Source: Mycobacterium heckeshornense
Lineage (GTDB): Bacteria > Actinomycetota > Actinomycetes > Mycobacteriales > Mycobacteriaceae
Length of the DNA stretch: 64,000 bases
Assembly: GCF_016592155.1 (NCBI RefSeq)
Contig: NZ_AP024237.1
Span: 1,302,001 to 1,366,000, forward strand
Direction of reading: 5' to 3'
Shown here: positions 34,834 through 44,890 of the stretch, piece by piece
Position numbering within the stretch: the first letter of the stretch is position 1
How the letters are laid out: the number at the start of each line of letters is the position of its first letter
The notes under the pieces: generated by a model
The model's database searches: none
Told to the model about the DNA's origin: nothing
Seen by the model: only the letters and a program-made list of their open reading frames with translations
Position numbers and translations under genes: made by a program

Positions 34834-37800
34834 ATGACGGTTCATGTGACGATCGATTCGCGTTACTACGACGCGGTGATTTTCGACTTCGACAGTGTCA
34901 TAACGGATTTGTCCCGCATTGATGTTAGCGCCGTTGCGTTCGTACGGAGATTGCATGACGCTGGGGTGCGCATGGCCATCTATTCCTCCAACGCTGATTG
35001 CAAACGGTTGTTGGTTTCTGCAGGCATCGCAGACCTCGTTCCAGTTTGTGTCCGCGGTGTGGTCGGTGACCAGTTGGACCCGGCAGGAATGCCCGACGCG
35101 ACCGTTTTGCTGGAGGCCGCGACACAGCTGGGAGTTCAGCCCGAACGATGTGCCGTCATCGAAGGCACCGCAGCTGGAGTAATTGCTGCTCGTGATGGTG
35201 GATTTTCCTTAGTGATCGGAGTCGATCGGACGGGAGATCGCAACGGGCTCCAGCGAAGTGGTGCCGACGGAGTAGTGTCCGATATCGCCCACGTCAATGT
35301 GCGCCGGGGGGGCCACCGCATGTCAGGGCTTCCCGATGCGCTGCAGTCTTACGGCCAAATAGCCTCAGTTCTGGTCGCGCGACAACCAGTGTTGATCCTC
35401 GACTTCGATGGCACGGTATCGGCTATCGTCGACGATCCTGCCACCGCCACGTTAGCCAAAAATGTCGCTGAATCGCTCAAACTGTTAGCCGAGCACTGCG
35501 ATGTGGCTATGCTATCCGGACGCGACGTGGCCGACCTCCGTTCTCGGGTCGCACTGTCGGGTATCTGGTATGTGGGCAACCACGGCTTGGAGCTGACGGC
35601 ACCAGACGGCACGCATCACCAGAACGAGGACGCCGAATCGGCCATCGATGCGCTCGAGCAGGCAGCGGTGGAACTGTCAAGTCGACTCACCCACATTCGC
35701 GGTGTCTCCATTGAGCACAAGCGACTCGCATTGGCGGTGCACTACCGCAATGCGGCTTCAGAGGCATCACGCAACGTGATTGCGACGGTGCACAGTATAG
35801 GCCAGCGCTATGGGCTCCGGATTATCCAAGGACGCAGAGTAATTGAATTGCGGCCGGACATTCCGTGGGACAAAGGGAAGATTGTGGAATGGATCTTACG
35901 CCGGATCGACGGGCTCGATCCGATGTTGCCCATCTACATTGGAGATGACATTACCGGCGAGGATGTTTTTGACGCGGTGCGACACAGTGGAATCGGCATC
36001 ATTGTGCGCCAGACCGAAGGGAGAGACCATCGATCGGCTGCACGGTTCGCACTCAACGATCCGAGAGCGGTATGTGAATTCATCGATCGACTAGCGCACC
36101 ACATTGTGGCTGCAAGCGATGAGACCAAGAACCCATGGTCGTTCGTATTCGACGGTTATGACCCTCACATGGAACGGCTACGGGAAGCGCTGTGCACCGT
36201 CGGCAATGGGTACTTTGGAACCCGCGGCTGTGCGTCAGAGTCGACGGCCGGCAATTTTCATTATCCAGGCACCTACGCCGCAGGAATCTACAACAGGTTG
36301 GACAGTCAGATCGACGGTGTGACCGTTACCAACGAAAGCTTAGTCAACCTGCCGAACTGGCTGCCGTTGACGTTTAGAATCAATGCCGGGTCTTGGTTCG
36401 ACATCGACGACGTTGAACTGCTGTCGTATTTGCAAACGCTGGATCTGCGCAGAGCGGTACTGACCCGCGAATTCCGTTTCCGCGATGCAGATGGCCACAT
36501 TACGCAGGTGGTCCAGCGCAGGTTCGCGGCTATGCATCTGCGCCACGTGGCGGCCCTGCAGACAACGATTACGGCTGAAAACTGGTCTGGCACAATTGAG
36601 TTCCAATCAGTCATAGACGGTAATGTAGAGAACAGGCTGGTCGAGCGCTACGCTGAGCTATCAAGTAAGCATCTCGCAGTGACGCAGCTGCGCGAGTTAT
36701 CCAGCAACACGGTAGTTTTGGCTGCGGAAACGGTGGAATCTCGAATCACGGTTGCGGTAGCGGCGCGGGTTACCGCATGGTACGGCGAGATGCCGGCACG
36801 GGCAGAGTACCGGCGAGTGCAAGAGCCCACCCGTATCGGGCACGAGATCGCAGTCGACCTGACTGCGGGTGAATCGGTGACTCTGGAAAAGGTCGCGGCA
36901 ATAGTCACCAGCCGCGATCGCGCCATATCAGAACCGGCAGACCAGGCCGAACGCTACCTGCAAGGCCTAGGCCGGTTCTCCGATCTACTACGCGGCCACA
37001 CCCTTAGCTGGGCGCATCTCTGGGAACGATTTAACGTTCACATCGGTGAAAATGCCGACGAACTGCGGATCACACGGCTGCATTTGCTGCATTTGCTGCA
37101 AACCCTGTCGCCGAACACTGCCGATCTGGACACTGGGGCGCCGGCACGGGGCCTGCACGGCGAGGCCTACCGAGGTCATATCTTCTGGGATGAGCTGCTG
37201 ATCTTTCCCGTCTTGAACATGCACCTTCCGATGGTGACCCGATCCTTGTTGCAGTATCGCTATCGGCGGCTACCGCAGGCCCGCCGCGCCGCGATGGAAG
37301 CCGGTTATGTTGGCGCAATGTTTCCGTGGCAGTCCGGCAGCGACGGTCGCGAAGAAAGTCAGCAGCTGCACCTGAACCCTCGTTCGGGCCGGTGGAACCC
37401 GGATCCGAGCGCACGTGCCCACCACAGCGGCATTGCCGTCGCCTACAATGTATGGCAGTACTTCCAGGTGAGCGGTGACGTCGACTATCTGGTCGACTAC
37501 GGGGCGGAGATGCTTGCCGAAATCGCCCGGTTCTGGGTGAGTTTGGCCAGCTACGACACGGTACGAGAACGCTATGTGATCCGCGGCGTTATTGGCCCTG
37601 ACGAATTCCACTCCGGATACCCTGGCCGGGTCTACGACGGCATCGACAACAACGCCTACACCAATGTGATGGCGGTCTGGGTCATTATGAGGGCGATGGA
37701 AGCACTTGAGCTGCTGCCGTTGTCGGATCGGGTCGATCTCTTGGAGAGGCTTGGGATAGATGGGTCAGAACTCGAACGGTGGGAGGATGTCAGCCGGCGC

Positions 37801-38511
37801 ATGTTTGTGCCATTCCACGATGGGGTGATCAGCCAATTCGAAGGCTATGACGAACTGGCCGAGCTGGATTGGCAAGCGTACCGCGCAAGGTATGGCAATA
37901 TCCAGCGTCTGGACCGCATTCTGGAGGCAGAGAACGACAACGTCAACAACTACAAAGCTTCCAAGCAGGCCGACGCATTGATGCTTTTCTATCTGCTTTC
38001 CTCCGACGAGCTACGTGAGCTCTTTGCCCGTCTCAGGTACCGCTTTGTGCCGGAACAGATCCCGAAGACCATCGATTACTATCGGAGCCGTACATCGCAT
38101 GGATCCACCTTGAGCGCGGTCGTGCATTCGTGGGTCTTGGCCCGTGGTGATCGAGATCGGGCCCTGAACTACTTCCGGCAGGTTCTGCTCTCCGACATCG
38201 CAGACATCCAAGGAGGCACTACTGCCGAGGGTATCCACCTGGCTGCGATGGCCGGTAGCATTGATTTGCTCCAGCGGTGTTTCACCGGCCTGGAATTCCG
38301 CGGCAACCGTATCGTGCTTGCACCGCTGTGGCCAGAAGAGCTGGGCGTTCTGGCATTTCCGTTGAGGTATCGTGGCCATCGCCTCCACCTGGAAGTGTGC
38401 GGGCGCAAGGCAAGAGTCAGCTCAGACTCAGAGCAGACCAATGTGATTGATATCGAATGCCGCGGACAGGTGCGATGCCTCATGCCAGGACATACCATCG
38501 AATTCTCATGA
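34834..38511 (+). CDS. otsB1: OtsB1-like HAD / trehalose-phosphatase / GH65 fusion protein
   Basis: The 1225-residue protein joins three modules: an N-terminal beta-phosphoglucomutase-like HAD (about 1-165, with DFDSVITDL), a trehalose-6-phosphatase-like HAD (about 185-420, DFDGTVS at 190-196 and YIGDDITGEDVFDAVR), and a C-terminal GH65 domain (about 430-1225, catalytic acid in GPDEFHSGYPG near residue 922). M. tuberculosis Rv2006 has the same layout and is DosR-regulated. GH65 enzymes phosphorolyse or hydrolyse trehalose and maltose; the exact activity here is unknown. In the first module DFDS replaces the usual DFDG. Confidence 0.9.
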   Translation: MTVHVTIDSRYYDAVIFDFDSVITDLSRIDVSAVAFVRRLHDAGVRMAIYSSNADCKRLLVSAGIADLVPVCVRGVVGDQLDPAGMPDATVLLEAATQLGVQPERCAVIEGTAAGVIAARDGGFSLVIGVDRTGDRNGLQRSGADGVVSDIAHVNVRRGGHRMSGLPDALQSYGQIASVLVARQPVLILDFDGTVSAIVDDPATATLAKNVAESLKLLAEHCDVAMLSGRDVADLRSRVALSGIWYVGNHGLELTAPDGTHHQNEDAESAIDALEQAAVELSSRLTHIRGVSIEHKRLALAVHYRNAASEASRNVIATVHSIGQRYGLRIIQGRRVIELRPDIPWDKGKIVEWILRRIDGLDPMLPIYIGDDITGEDVFDAVRHSGIGIIVRQTEGRDHRSAARFALNDPRAVCEFIDRLAHHIVAASDETKNPWSFVFDGYDPHMERLREALCTVGNGYFGTRGCASESTAGNFHYPGTYAAGIYNRLDSQIDGVTVTNESLVNLPNWLPLTFRINAGSWFDIDDVELLSYLQTLDLRRAVLTREFRFRDADGHITQVVQRRFAAMHLRHVAALQTTITAENWSGTIEFQSVIDGNVENRLVERYAELSSKHLAVTQLRELSSNTVVLAAETVESRITVAVAARVTAWYGEMPARAEYRRVQEPTRIGHEIAVDLTAGESVTLEKVAAIVTSRDRAISEPADQAERYLQGLGRFSDLLRGHTLSWAHLWERFNVHIGENADELRITRLHLLHLLQTLSPNTADLDTGAPARGLHGEAYRGHIFWDELLIFPVLNMHLPMVTRSLLQYRYRRLPQARRAAMEAGYVGAMFPWQSGSDGREESQQLHLNPRSGRWNPDPSARAHHSGIAVAYNVWQYFQVSGDVDYLVDYGAEMLAEIARFWVSLASYDTVRERYVIRGVIGPDEFHSGYPGRVYDGIDNNAYTNVMAVWVIMRAMEALELLPLSDRVDLLERLGIDGSELERWEDVSRRMFVPFHDGVISQFEGYDELAELDWQAYRARYGNIQRLDRILEAENDNVNNYKASKQADALMLFYLLSSDELRELFARLRYRFVPEQIPKTIDYYRSRTSHGSTLSAVVHSWVLARGDRDRALNYFRQVLLSDIADIQGGTTAEGIHLAAMAGSIDLLQRCFTGLEFRGNRIVLAPLWPEELGVLAFPLRYRGHRLHLEVCGRKARVSSDSEQTNVIDIECRGQVRCLMPGHTIEFS

Positions 38512-38550
38512 CCGACGCTGTGATGCGGTCCAATTGTTACCCGGGCTTTG

Positions 38551-39954
38551 TCATGCAGGCTTTGGGGCGACCTTACGTTTACTTTGTCGCTGACGCGTTC
38601 TGCTGATGGCCACCAGCCGTGCTCCAGCCTCCTCGATGCCGGTGGCGAGTTGATCGACATCGGGCGCGGTGTCGTGGTCGGCGGTGATACCGAAGACGAA
38701 ATCGTCGGCGTAGCTAAGCATCGCGATACCGGTACGCAGACCAAGAACAATCGGCGGCACTGGCAGGATTTCCAACACCTCACGGCCCATCAGCCGTTGT
38801 CGGCGGCTGGATCCGGGAACATTCGTTGCCAACACCGAGACGGCGCGCTGCGGTAATCGGCTCAGCAACCGTATCATCCACGCAGACAATGTGAATGGCA
38901 TGCTATCGACAGCTGTCAGAAGCGCTGTGGTGCCTTCGCGCTGGCCGCTGTTCTTGGAATGCATTAGCCGAGAGTGCACGAGTTCCAATTGTTTAACTGG
39001 GTCCGCCTCGTCAACGGGCAGCAGCGGCAGCATCGCCGCGACGCGATTGCCGGTCTGCTGCATCTCCTTCATCGAGCGGATCGACACCGGAACCAGGGTG
39101 CGCGCCGTATCGCGGTGCGGTTGTTCACCACGGCGTAGCAGAAGGTTCCGGTAGCTGTCGGTGATCGCCGCCAGCGCCACGTCGTTGAGGCTGACGTCGA
39201 AGACCCGAGCGACTCGCTTAAGGTCGGCCAGCTTAACCCTCGCCGCGCTGTAGCGGCGCATCGTGGTCACCGCACCGGTCAGCGACGAGTCCGGCGGACT
39301 TAGCAGTTCAGCCGTGAGCTCAGCCACGCCCAGCGCCGCGTGTTCAGCAGCGGTGGCCGCTGCGATGCCGTTCCGCCACACCTTGCTTGGCCACGCCAGC
39401 GGGTTCCAGCCTAATGTAGGCCGCCGCAACACAGGACCGTCCGGCTTCTTGGCGGCACGAATATGGTCCGCAAAGGTCTCGCCGCCCCCCTCATCGCTGA
39501 GCTTGCCCAGCATCTGGGTGGTGGCAATGCCGTCGGCGATGCAGTGATGAACTTTCATGAGCACGGCCCACCGGTTGCCGGAGAGCCTTTCGATGATCCA
39601 ACACTCCCACAATGGACGTTCACGGTCGAGCCGATGTTGCATGATGGTGGCGATCATCTCGAAGAGTTCGGCATCATCGCCGGGGTCAGGGAGTGCGACC
39701 CGATGCATATGATGCGTGATGTCGAAATGCGGGTCGTTGACCCATTCGGGTCGGCCGAGGTCCAGCGGATGGGTACGCAGTTTCTGGGTGCACTGCGGGA
39801 TTGTGCGCACTCGTTCAGCCAAACCTGCCACCAGGTCTTGATACGACGGAACTGGGCCGGCCACGATCGGCACGGCGGCGATCGCCAGGCTCACATGGGG
39901 ATCGGAGTCTTCGACTTCCAAGAAACCTGCGTCAAGTGCCGACAACCGCTTCAT
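38551..39954 (-). CDS. WS/DGAT-family acyltransferase (triacylglycerol synthase)
   Basis: The 467-residue enzyme transfers acyl-CoA to diacylglycerol or alcohols, building storage lipid in dormancy. It starts KRLSALDAGFLEVEDSDPHV, carries the catalytic HHxxxDG motif as KVHHCIADG (residues 136-142), has the second conserved block SLNDVALAAITDSYR, and TNVPGSSRRQRLMGREV. A DosR box lies 37 bp upstream, as in the M. tuberculosis tgs1 (Rv3130c) promoter; which Tgs paralogue it represents cannot be said. Confidence 0.9.
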   Translation of the reverse strand: MKRLSALDAGFLEVEDSDPHVSLAIAAVPIVAGPVPSYQDLVAGLAERVRTIPQCTQKLRTHPLDLGRPEWVNDPHFDITHHMHRVALPDPGDDAELFEMIATIMQHRLDRERPLWECWIIERLSGNRWAVLMKVHHCIADGIATTQMLGKLSDEGGGETFADHIRAAKKPDGPVLRRPTLGWNPLAWPSKVWRNGIAAATAAEHAALGVAELTAELLSPPDSSLTGAVTTMRRYSAARVKLADLKRVARVFDVSLNDVALAAITDSYRNLLLRRGEQPHRDTARTLVPVSIRSMKEMQQTGNRVAAMLPLLPVDEADPVKQLELVHSRLMHSKNSGQREGTTALLTAVDSMPFTLSAWMIRLLSRLPQRAVSVLATNVPGSSRRQRLMGREVLEILPVPPIVLGLRTGIAMLSYADDFVFGITADHDTAPDVDQLATGIEEAGARLVAISRTRQRQSKRKVAPKPA

Positions 39955-39990
39955 GACGTATATGGTGTGCCATGCGGGCCCCCGTGAGCA

Positions 39991-40005
39991 GGGCCGGAAG
40001 TCCTC
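39991..40005 (-). promoter_or_regulatory. DosR box upstream of WS/DGAT gene
   Basis: On the minus strand GAGGACTTCCGGCCC closely matches the DosR core and lies 37 bp before the acyltransferase start. Confidence 0.75.
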
Positions 40006-40049
40006 AAGCCGTAGACCGAATGACGCTTTAGAGCCGCCTGGACGCCTAT

Positions 40050-40890
40050 CTGGCCAAGCGGCTCGAACATCCCGAAAGCCGACGCGGTGTTGCTGTTGGA
40101 CGCGGTGTCACTCCTGCGCAGGGTGGCTTCCGGTCGCGACCCAGTCTCGGCCGCCCGTCGCAGTAAACGGGGGTGGCGACGCCGCCCGTGTTGCCCGCCA
40201 GCTGGGCGGCGAGAACACCGTCATCATCTACCGCCGAACCGAAGACCAAGTGCCTGTTCACGAGCACGAGGTCCACGAAGCCGAGCGGGAAGGCGTACGG
40301 ATCAACTAGCTGCGCACGATCACCGCCTTCGAGGGCCCCGAGCTGCAAGTAGACATGATGGAACTCGACGAACCCGGTTATCCGCATCCGACTGGCGGTC
40401 CCTCGCTGCCGATACCGTGATGATGGCATTGGGACAAGAAACCGGGTCGACGTCCATCAACGCACTGTGACAGTCGATGTGGCACACGGCAAGAAGGCGG
40501 CATGCCATATCGACGCATGGTTACGCGGAGCAGTGGCCGAACTCCCGCCGAAGCACCCCGCCGCAGGCTTTGATGACCTGCATCTGTGGTAATCCGGTGA
40601 AACCGGTTACCACCAACAGCCTGAACTGGCTGTTGCACAATAGGTTACCGGTTTCGACGAGATTGTCGGCGGATTAGCGGCCAACGACGCGGTTTTGGAG
40701 GCTGGCCGCTGTCTGTCAAGCGGCAACTGCTTCGAGTGCGACGGTTGCCTTGGCGCCCGTCCAGAGGACGCGGTGATCAAACTGGGCCCGGGGCACCGCT
40801 ACCGTTTCCAATATGACCGCCGCGAGGTCGAGCGACGCCATTTCGACTTGCTGGCCGCGGTCAAAATCGCGGTCAGAGTTTTCCGGTAGC
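40050..40890 (+). pseudogene. NAD(P)/FAD-dependent oxidoreductase with ferredoxin tail, decayed
   Basis: Fragments in several frames match a glutamate-synthase-small-subunit-like oxidoreductase: DAVSLLRRVASGRDPV, VAVNGGGDAARVARQLGGEN and VIIYRRTEDQVPVHEHEVHE, a stop, FEGPELQVDMMELDEPGYPH, later CLSSGNCFECDGCLGARP and DAVIKLGPGHRYRFQYD. The last block should carry 4Fe-4S cysteines, but the second cluster is lost. Numerous stops and frameshifts show old decay. 40891-41416 contains only low-quality open frame and no supported gene. Confidence 0.75.
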
Positions 40891-41416
40891 GGTCAAGCTG
40901 AACCGAGTTTCAGTGCTGCTGCCGACCTGGCGCACCGCCGGGACACAGCCGGTGCAGACGGACTGGTGCAGTTCAACTGGTTCCTGCAGCCTGGCATCGA
41001 ACTCGAAACACCGACCACGATTCGCGCGGTCACACTATCGACGTCCGCCGAGACCCGGCTGCCGATGACCTGGACCGCCCTGCTGCGAGGAGGGGCACAG
41101 CCCTCGCTCGCCGCCGGCAGCGGGGGTAGAGCAACCGGCCGACGTGATCGAGTACCTGCTGGCGGGTGCCCGACGTGTCCAGCCCGCGTCCCCGCTGCTC
41201 CTGCACCATGGGCCAGGATACGCCGCCGTACTGCTGAAAGGATTACGAGGCTGGATGAACCGCACGGGGTATCAGGGCCTGGATGACGTCCAGGGCTAAT
41301 GTCAGCGCCTGACTCCGGCGACCGGGCGGCCCTTCAACGTGCAGACTGTGTCGGAGCAGTCCAAGATGCCAACAGCAGGGCCTACCGCGTCTACTGACAC
41401 AGGGTAAGTTGGCGAT

Positions 41417-41848
41417 GTGACTGCTAGTGAACCCGTCACGATTCTCTCGGATAGCCAATGCTGGGATCTGTTGGCCAGTGTGGCGCTGGGGCGACTGGTC
41501 ACGAGTGTTGAAGGCCAGCCCGAGATTTTCCCGGTTAACTTCGTCGTCCAGCGCCGCACCGTACTTTTCCGCACCGCGGAGGGCACCAAGTTGGTCAGCA
41601 CCGCGATTAACAATCGGGTCCTCTTTGAGGCCGATGACCACAATGTTGCCGAAGGCTGGAGCGTGATCGTGAAAGGCACCGCGCGCATGCTACGTACCAA
41701 TGAGGAGATCGAGGAAGCCGAGCGGGCGCAGCTGCTGCCTTGGACTGCGACGTTGAAGCGGCATTACATTCGTATTCTTCCGATTTCGGTGACCGGCCGC
41801 CGGTTTCATTTCGGGCCCGAACCCGGCCCGGAAGATGCCTTCGCCTGA
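41417..41848 (+). CDS. Pyridoxamine 5'-phosphate oxidase-fold protein (Rv3129-like)
   Basis: The 143-residue split-barrel protein contains VALGRLVTSVEGQPEIFPVN, RTVLFRTAEGTKLVSTAINN, FEADDHNVAEGWSVIVKGTA and TLKRHYIRILPISVTGRRFHFG. M. tuberculosis Rv3129, a DosR-regulon gene next to tgs1, reads almost the same over these blocks. Members may bind flavin, F420 or heme; no activity is established. The start is a GTG. A possible but poor DosR-like site at 41378 was not accepted. Confidence 0.87.
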   Translation: MTASEPVTILSDSQCWDLLASVALGRLVTSVEGQPEIFPVNFVVQRRTVLFRTAEGTKLVSTAINNRVLFEADDHNVAEGWSVIVKGTARMLRTNEEIEEAERAQLLPWTATLKRHYIRILPISVTGRRFHFGPEPGPEDAFA

Positions 41849-41948
41849 CTCGCTGCTCGGAGCGGCTTGAACTCCGGCTATGCCGCTTACGTGGCGCCCT
41901 AGCCTAACGCTTGCGCGTCGGGTAACCACCCGTTGGCGAGGCGGCCAG

Positions 41949-42800
41949 TTAGCCAGCAGATCCACTGGGCATGGCGTAGCGTAGCAATGCACCGATCCCG
42001 TTGGCCGGTGCTATCCGGTTGTTAGCGCGGACCAGCGAGGCGCCAATCGCGATAGCGGCAAAAGGCAATGCCTCATCCGCTCGTGCAACATGTTCAACCG
42101 GTTCCCCGAGCTCCGACGACGCGTCAGGATCTGGTGCGACCGTAGTGCGGTCCTCACCGGCAACCACCGTGGCATTGCAGAGTTCACCGATTATCAGCGT
42201 GTCGACAGAGCCGTTGCGCAGCGCTGCGCATACCGGGATCAACCCTTGGGGTAGCCAGCCCCGACCCGCGACCAATTTCGCTGTTAAACCGTTCAGCGAT
42301 GTCAGTCATCCGACGCACCGGCGTCGAGCGAACTCGGGGGCCGTCAGATCGCGGATCTTGTCCTCATCGAAGCCCCTTATTACGTGCTCCGGCGTGCCAC
42401 TGTGACACACGCTGCGTTACACGCTCCGGCAACGCGGAAACCAGGTCTGTCCGCGACCGTACTTCGCCGCACACGAAAACCACCTCGGGGTCAGCTTCGT
42501 CCACTAATCGCGTAAGGTGCTCGGCACCGCGCGAACGTTCAGCCGGACGGCTTCTTTGGTGGTGTGCTGGAAGTCGCCGTAGCCACTCCAGCCGGCAGTG
42601 ACCGGCTTGTGCACCGGGAAGCCGCCGCCGTCAATGCTGCTAGACCTGATGGTGTTACCCCGATACAGCGACACATCCGCACCGGCGTGGTCAACCGCGG
42701 CGAACACGTAGGTGGGTCGCCACATTCCGAGGTCTATCAACGGTACGAGGTAGGGGGTAAGAGCAATGATCAGAACCTGTGGATGAGTCTTGGCGTGGGG
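41949..42800 (-). pseudogene. Rv2629-like (eRF1-domain, DosR-type) protein, broken
   Basis: Minus-strand frames rebuild most of an Rv2629 homologue: PYLVPLIDLGMWRPTYVFAA, FPVHKPVTAGWSGYGDFQHT, then a one-base loss after VRAV (near 42520) shifting to VVFVCGEVRSRTDLVSALPE, a second shift near 42385, a third near 42335, and finally VDTLIIGELCNATVVAGEDR and ADEALPFAAIAIGASLVRAN. About 100 N-terminal residues are missing, replaced at 42800-42811 by the start of an IS fragment. In M. tuberculosis the gene is DosR-regulated and contains an eRF1-like fold of unknown role. Confidence 0.8.
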
Positions 42801-42810
42801 GCGTGAAAGT

Positions 42811-42894
42811 GGGCGTACCTTCCCGAGGATGATCTGAATACCCAAGGTCTGATCAAGAGCCGGCGTTGGCGCGCTGGTGCGGGAAGGTACGCCC
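42811..42894. repeat. 15-bp inverted repeat enclosing the IS fragment's ribosome site
   Basis: GGGCGTACCTTCCCG (42811-42825) and CGGGAAGGTACGCCC (42880-42894) are perfect inverted copies. The right arm ends exactly at the transposase ATG (42895) and contains its GGGAAGG ribosome-binding sequence. In transcripts entering from outside the arms would pair and hide the start, as in the known protection of IS10 and IS50 from read-through. Confidence 0.75.
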
Positions 42895-43170
42895 ATGCTC
42901 ACCGTAGTTCACGATGCCACCGAGGCCAACGAAAGCACCGGCGGTGCTGGTCGGTCGTTGCTCGACGAGATCGTCCGTGACGGCGCCCGGCAGATGCTGG
43001 CCGCTGCGCTGCAGGCCGAGGTCGCCGCCTACGTGGCACAGTTCGCCGATCAGGTCGATGACGACGGTCACCGACTGGTCGTCCGCAACGGCTATCACCA
43101 GCCGCGTGAGGTGCTGACCGCAGCCGGCGCGGTAGCGGTCAAAGCACTGCGGGTCAACGACCGCCGCGTG
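42811..43170 (+). mobile_element. IS256-family element, left-end fragment
   Basis: A left-end segment with the first part of a Mutator/IS256-type transposase remains; it disrupts the Rv2629-like gene on its left. Its right part is replaced by the 3' end of a tyrosine recombinase gene near 43170. It differs in sequence from the IS256-family element at 44998-49334. Confidence 0.7.
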
Positions 43171-43190
43171 GGCCCATCCCGGCCGGTGTC
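42895..43190 (+). pseudogene. IS256-family transposase N-terminal fragment
   Basis: About 90 residues remain of a Mutator-type transposase: SLLDEIVRDGARQMLAAALQ, AEVAAYVAQFADQVDDDGHR and VVRNGYHQPREVLTAAGAVA. The frame then runs into antisense of the recombinase gene and stops at 43269. None of the DDE residues are present, so it is inactive. Confidence 0.8.
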
Positions 43191-44890
43191 GGAAGATCTG
43201 TCAGACGCTGCAGTAGTTTGTCGAGTGCTGCTTGATCGTCCTCGACGGCTGCTTGCTCGTCGTCGGTGAGCGGGATGTTGACGAGCATCCGTTGAAGGTT
43301 CGTTTTCGCTTGTAGGAGTTGGCTTTTGCTGGATTGCTTGGGTGTGTAGAAGTGGCAGCGGGCGCAGGCCATGCGGTGGGGGCATTGTTCGAAGAAGGTG
43401 TAGCTGCGGAACCCGTGGCCGAGGTCGTAGTGCTGCCAGGGCTCGCCGGTGGCGGTGGCGCCGCTGGTGACGGCGTCGCGGTCGAGGAGGACTTCGATGG
43501 TGCGGACGTTGCGGGCGAAGTATCCGGCGTTGTCGTAGGCCTTGGTGAGGGTGTTCGGGGTGATCCTGGCGTAGTGCTGGGTCGATTCGGGGCTGCGGTG
43601 GCCGAGCCAGGCCTGCAGCTCGAACAGCGTCATTGGTTCCTTGGCGTTGTAGAGCTGTGTGGCGATGGTGGAACGGGCCCGGTGGCTGGTGATCGGCGCG
43701 CGGACGTCGGTGGCAGGGATGCCGGCTTTGCGGCAAAGCGCCGGGATGATCGTGTCGTTGATGTAGTTCTTGCTGATTCGTCCGGCCCGCACGGCGAACA
43801 GGAAGTGCACCTTACTTCCCGGTTTTCCGGTTCAGCATCAGCGGCTGGGTGGGGCGCATCGCCTCCCATGCCTGGATGGCTTGGCTGAGCAGCGGATCGA
43901 TGGGTTTGGTGAACGCGGTGCCGGTCTTGTGGGTGGGAACGTCGAGTAGGCAAACGGCAGAATCAGTCGGGGAGGGGGCGTCACCGGTCGGCGGTCGGTC
44001 GTGTTGCCAGCGGATGCAGCCGACGCGCAGCCGGGCGATCTCGTCACTGCGCTGGCCGCTGAACAGCCACGTCAGCGTGATCGCACGGACCATGTCGACC
44101 GGATGTGCCCCGGCCGGATGTAGCTACGTTTCGTCTTCGGCGACAACAGTTTTCCGAGCTGGTCGTGGCGGCTGTCACGCCAGGTGTCGGACTGGATATG
44201 GTCGCCGACGCGCATGCGGTCGACCGCGGCGATCCACGCCGCGCAGGTCTGGTGGGTCCAGGCGGCCGGCCCGCCGATATCCGGGTGCTCGGCGGCGAGC
44301 CATCGCCCGATCTTGGCCAGCACGACCCGGTCGGTGTCTCGCGTGGTCGGCGCGAGTGTGGAGGTCGCGTGCCAGCGCTTAACCGTCCGTGCCCAGCCCG
44401 GGGCGGTGCCGGTGATCGGGACCGGCCCATCCCCGTATTTCGGGTTCGACGGCGAGGCGGTGTAGCCGAGTGCGGCCAGCGCCGGTGAACGCCGTCAGGT
44501 GGCGGCCGTGGAAGTGGCGTTGGATTGCCGGGTGTGACCGCAGCCCATCCAGCACCGCGGATAGGTCGCCCAGCCGCGGGCTGTGGTTGAGCAGCAGCAG
44601 CGTGCAGACCATCGACTCCAGATTGCGGGCGCGATATCCCCACCCGTTCAGCACGGCGCGGACCGGTTCGATCGCGTCCTCGACTGCATCAGCGCCGAAT
44701 ACTCGCTGCGCCATCGGGATTCGCGCGAACGGGCCGATCAGGCCGAAGGATGTGAACCCGGCCAGCAGATAGGCATAAGCGAGCAGGTAGGGGCGCGCTT
44801 GCATGCCGACCTGTCCGGGGAAGCGTTGCCGCAGCTGCTGCGGGCGCAGCAGCTGGTGACGGGCTCAGCAGCTCCGCTGGGGCTTCGACC
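43154..44890 (-). pseudogene. Large tyrosine recombinase, three frameshifts
   Basis: Four consecutive minus-strand frames form one recombinase of about 560 residues: MQARPYLLAYAYLLAGFTSF to GAGRTRLHRL (shift near 44460), YGDGPVPITGTAPGWARTVK to SYIRPGH (shift near 44100), AITLTWLFSGQRSDEIARLR to NRKTGK (shift near 43810), then SHRARSTIATQLYNAKEPMT, LGHRSPESTQHYARI and a Cys-rich tail. The catalytic Arg (SGQRSDE), HxxR-like block and Tyr (QHYAR) can be seen. Tn554-like transposons encode recombinases of this size; whether partner genes existed is not visible. The 5' end is ill-defined. Confidence 0.75.

Noticed and set aside
41378..41392. GGGCCTACCGCGTCT as a DosR box before the Rv3129-like gene
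   Set aside because: Only the first half-site matches; the CTT/AAG core is missing.
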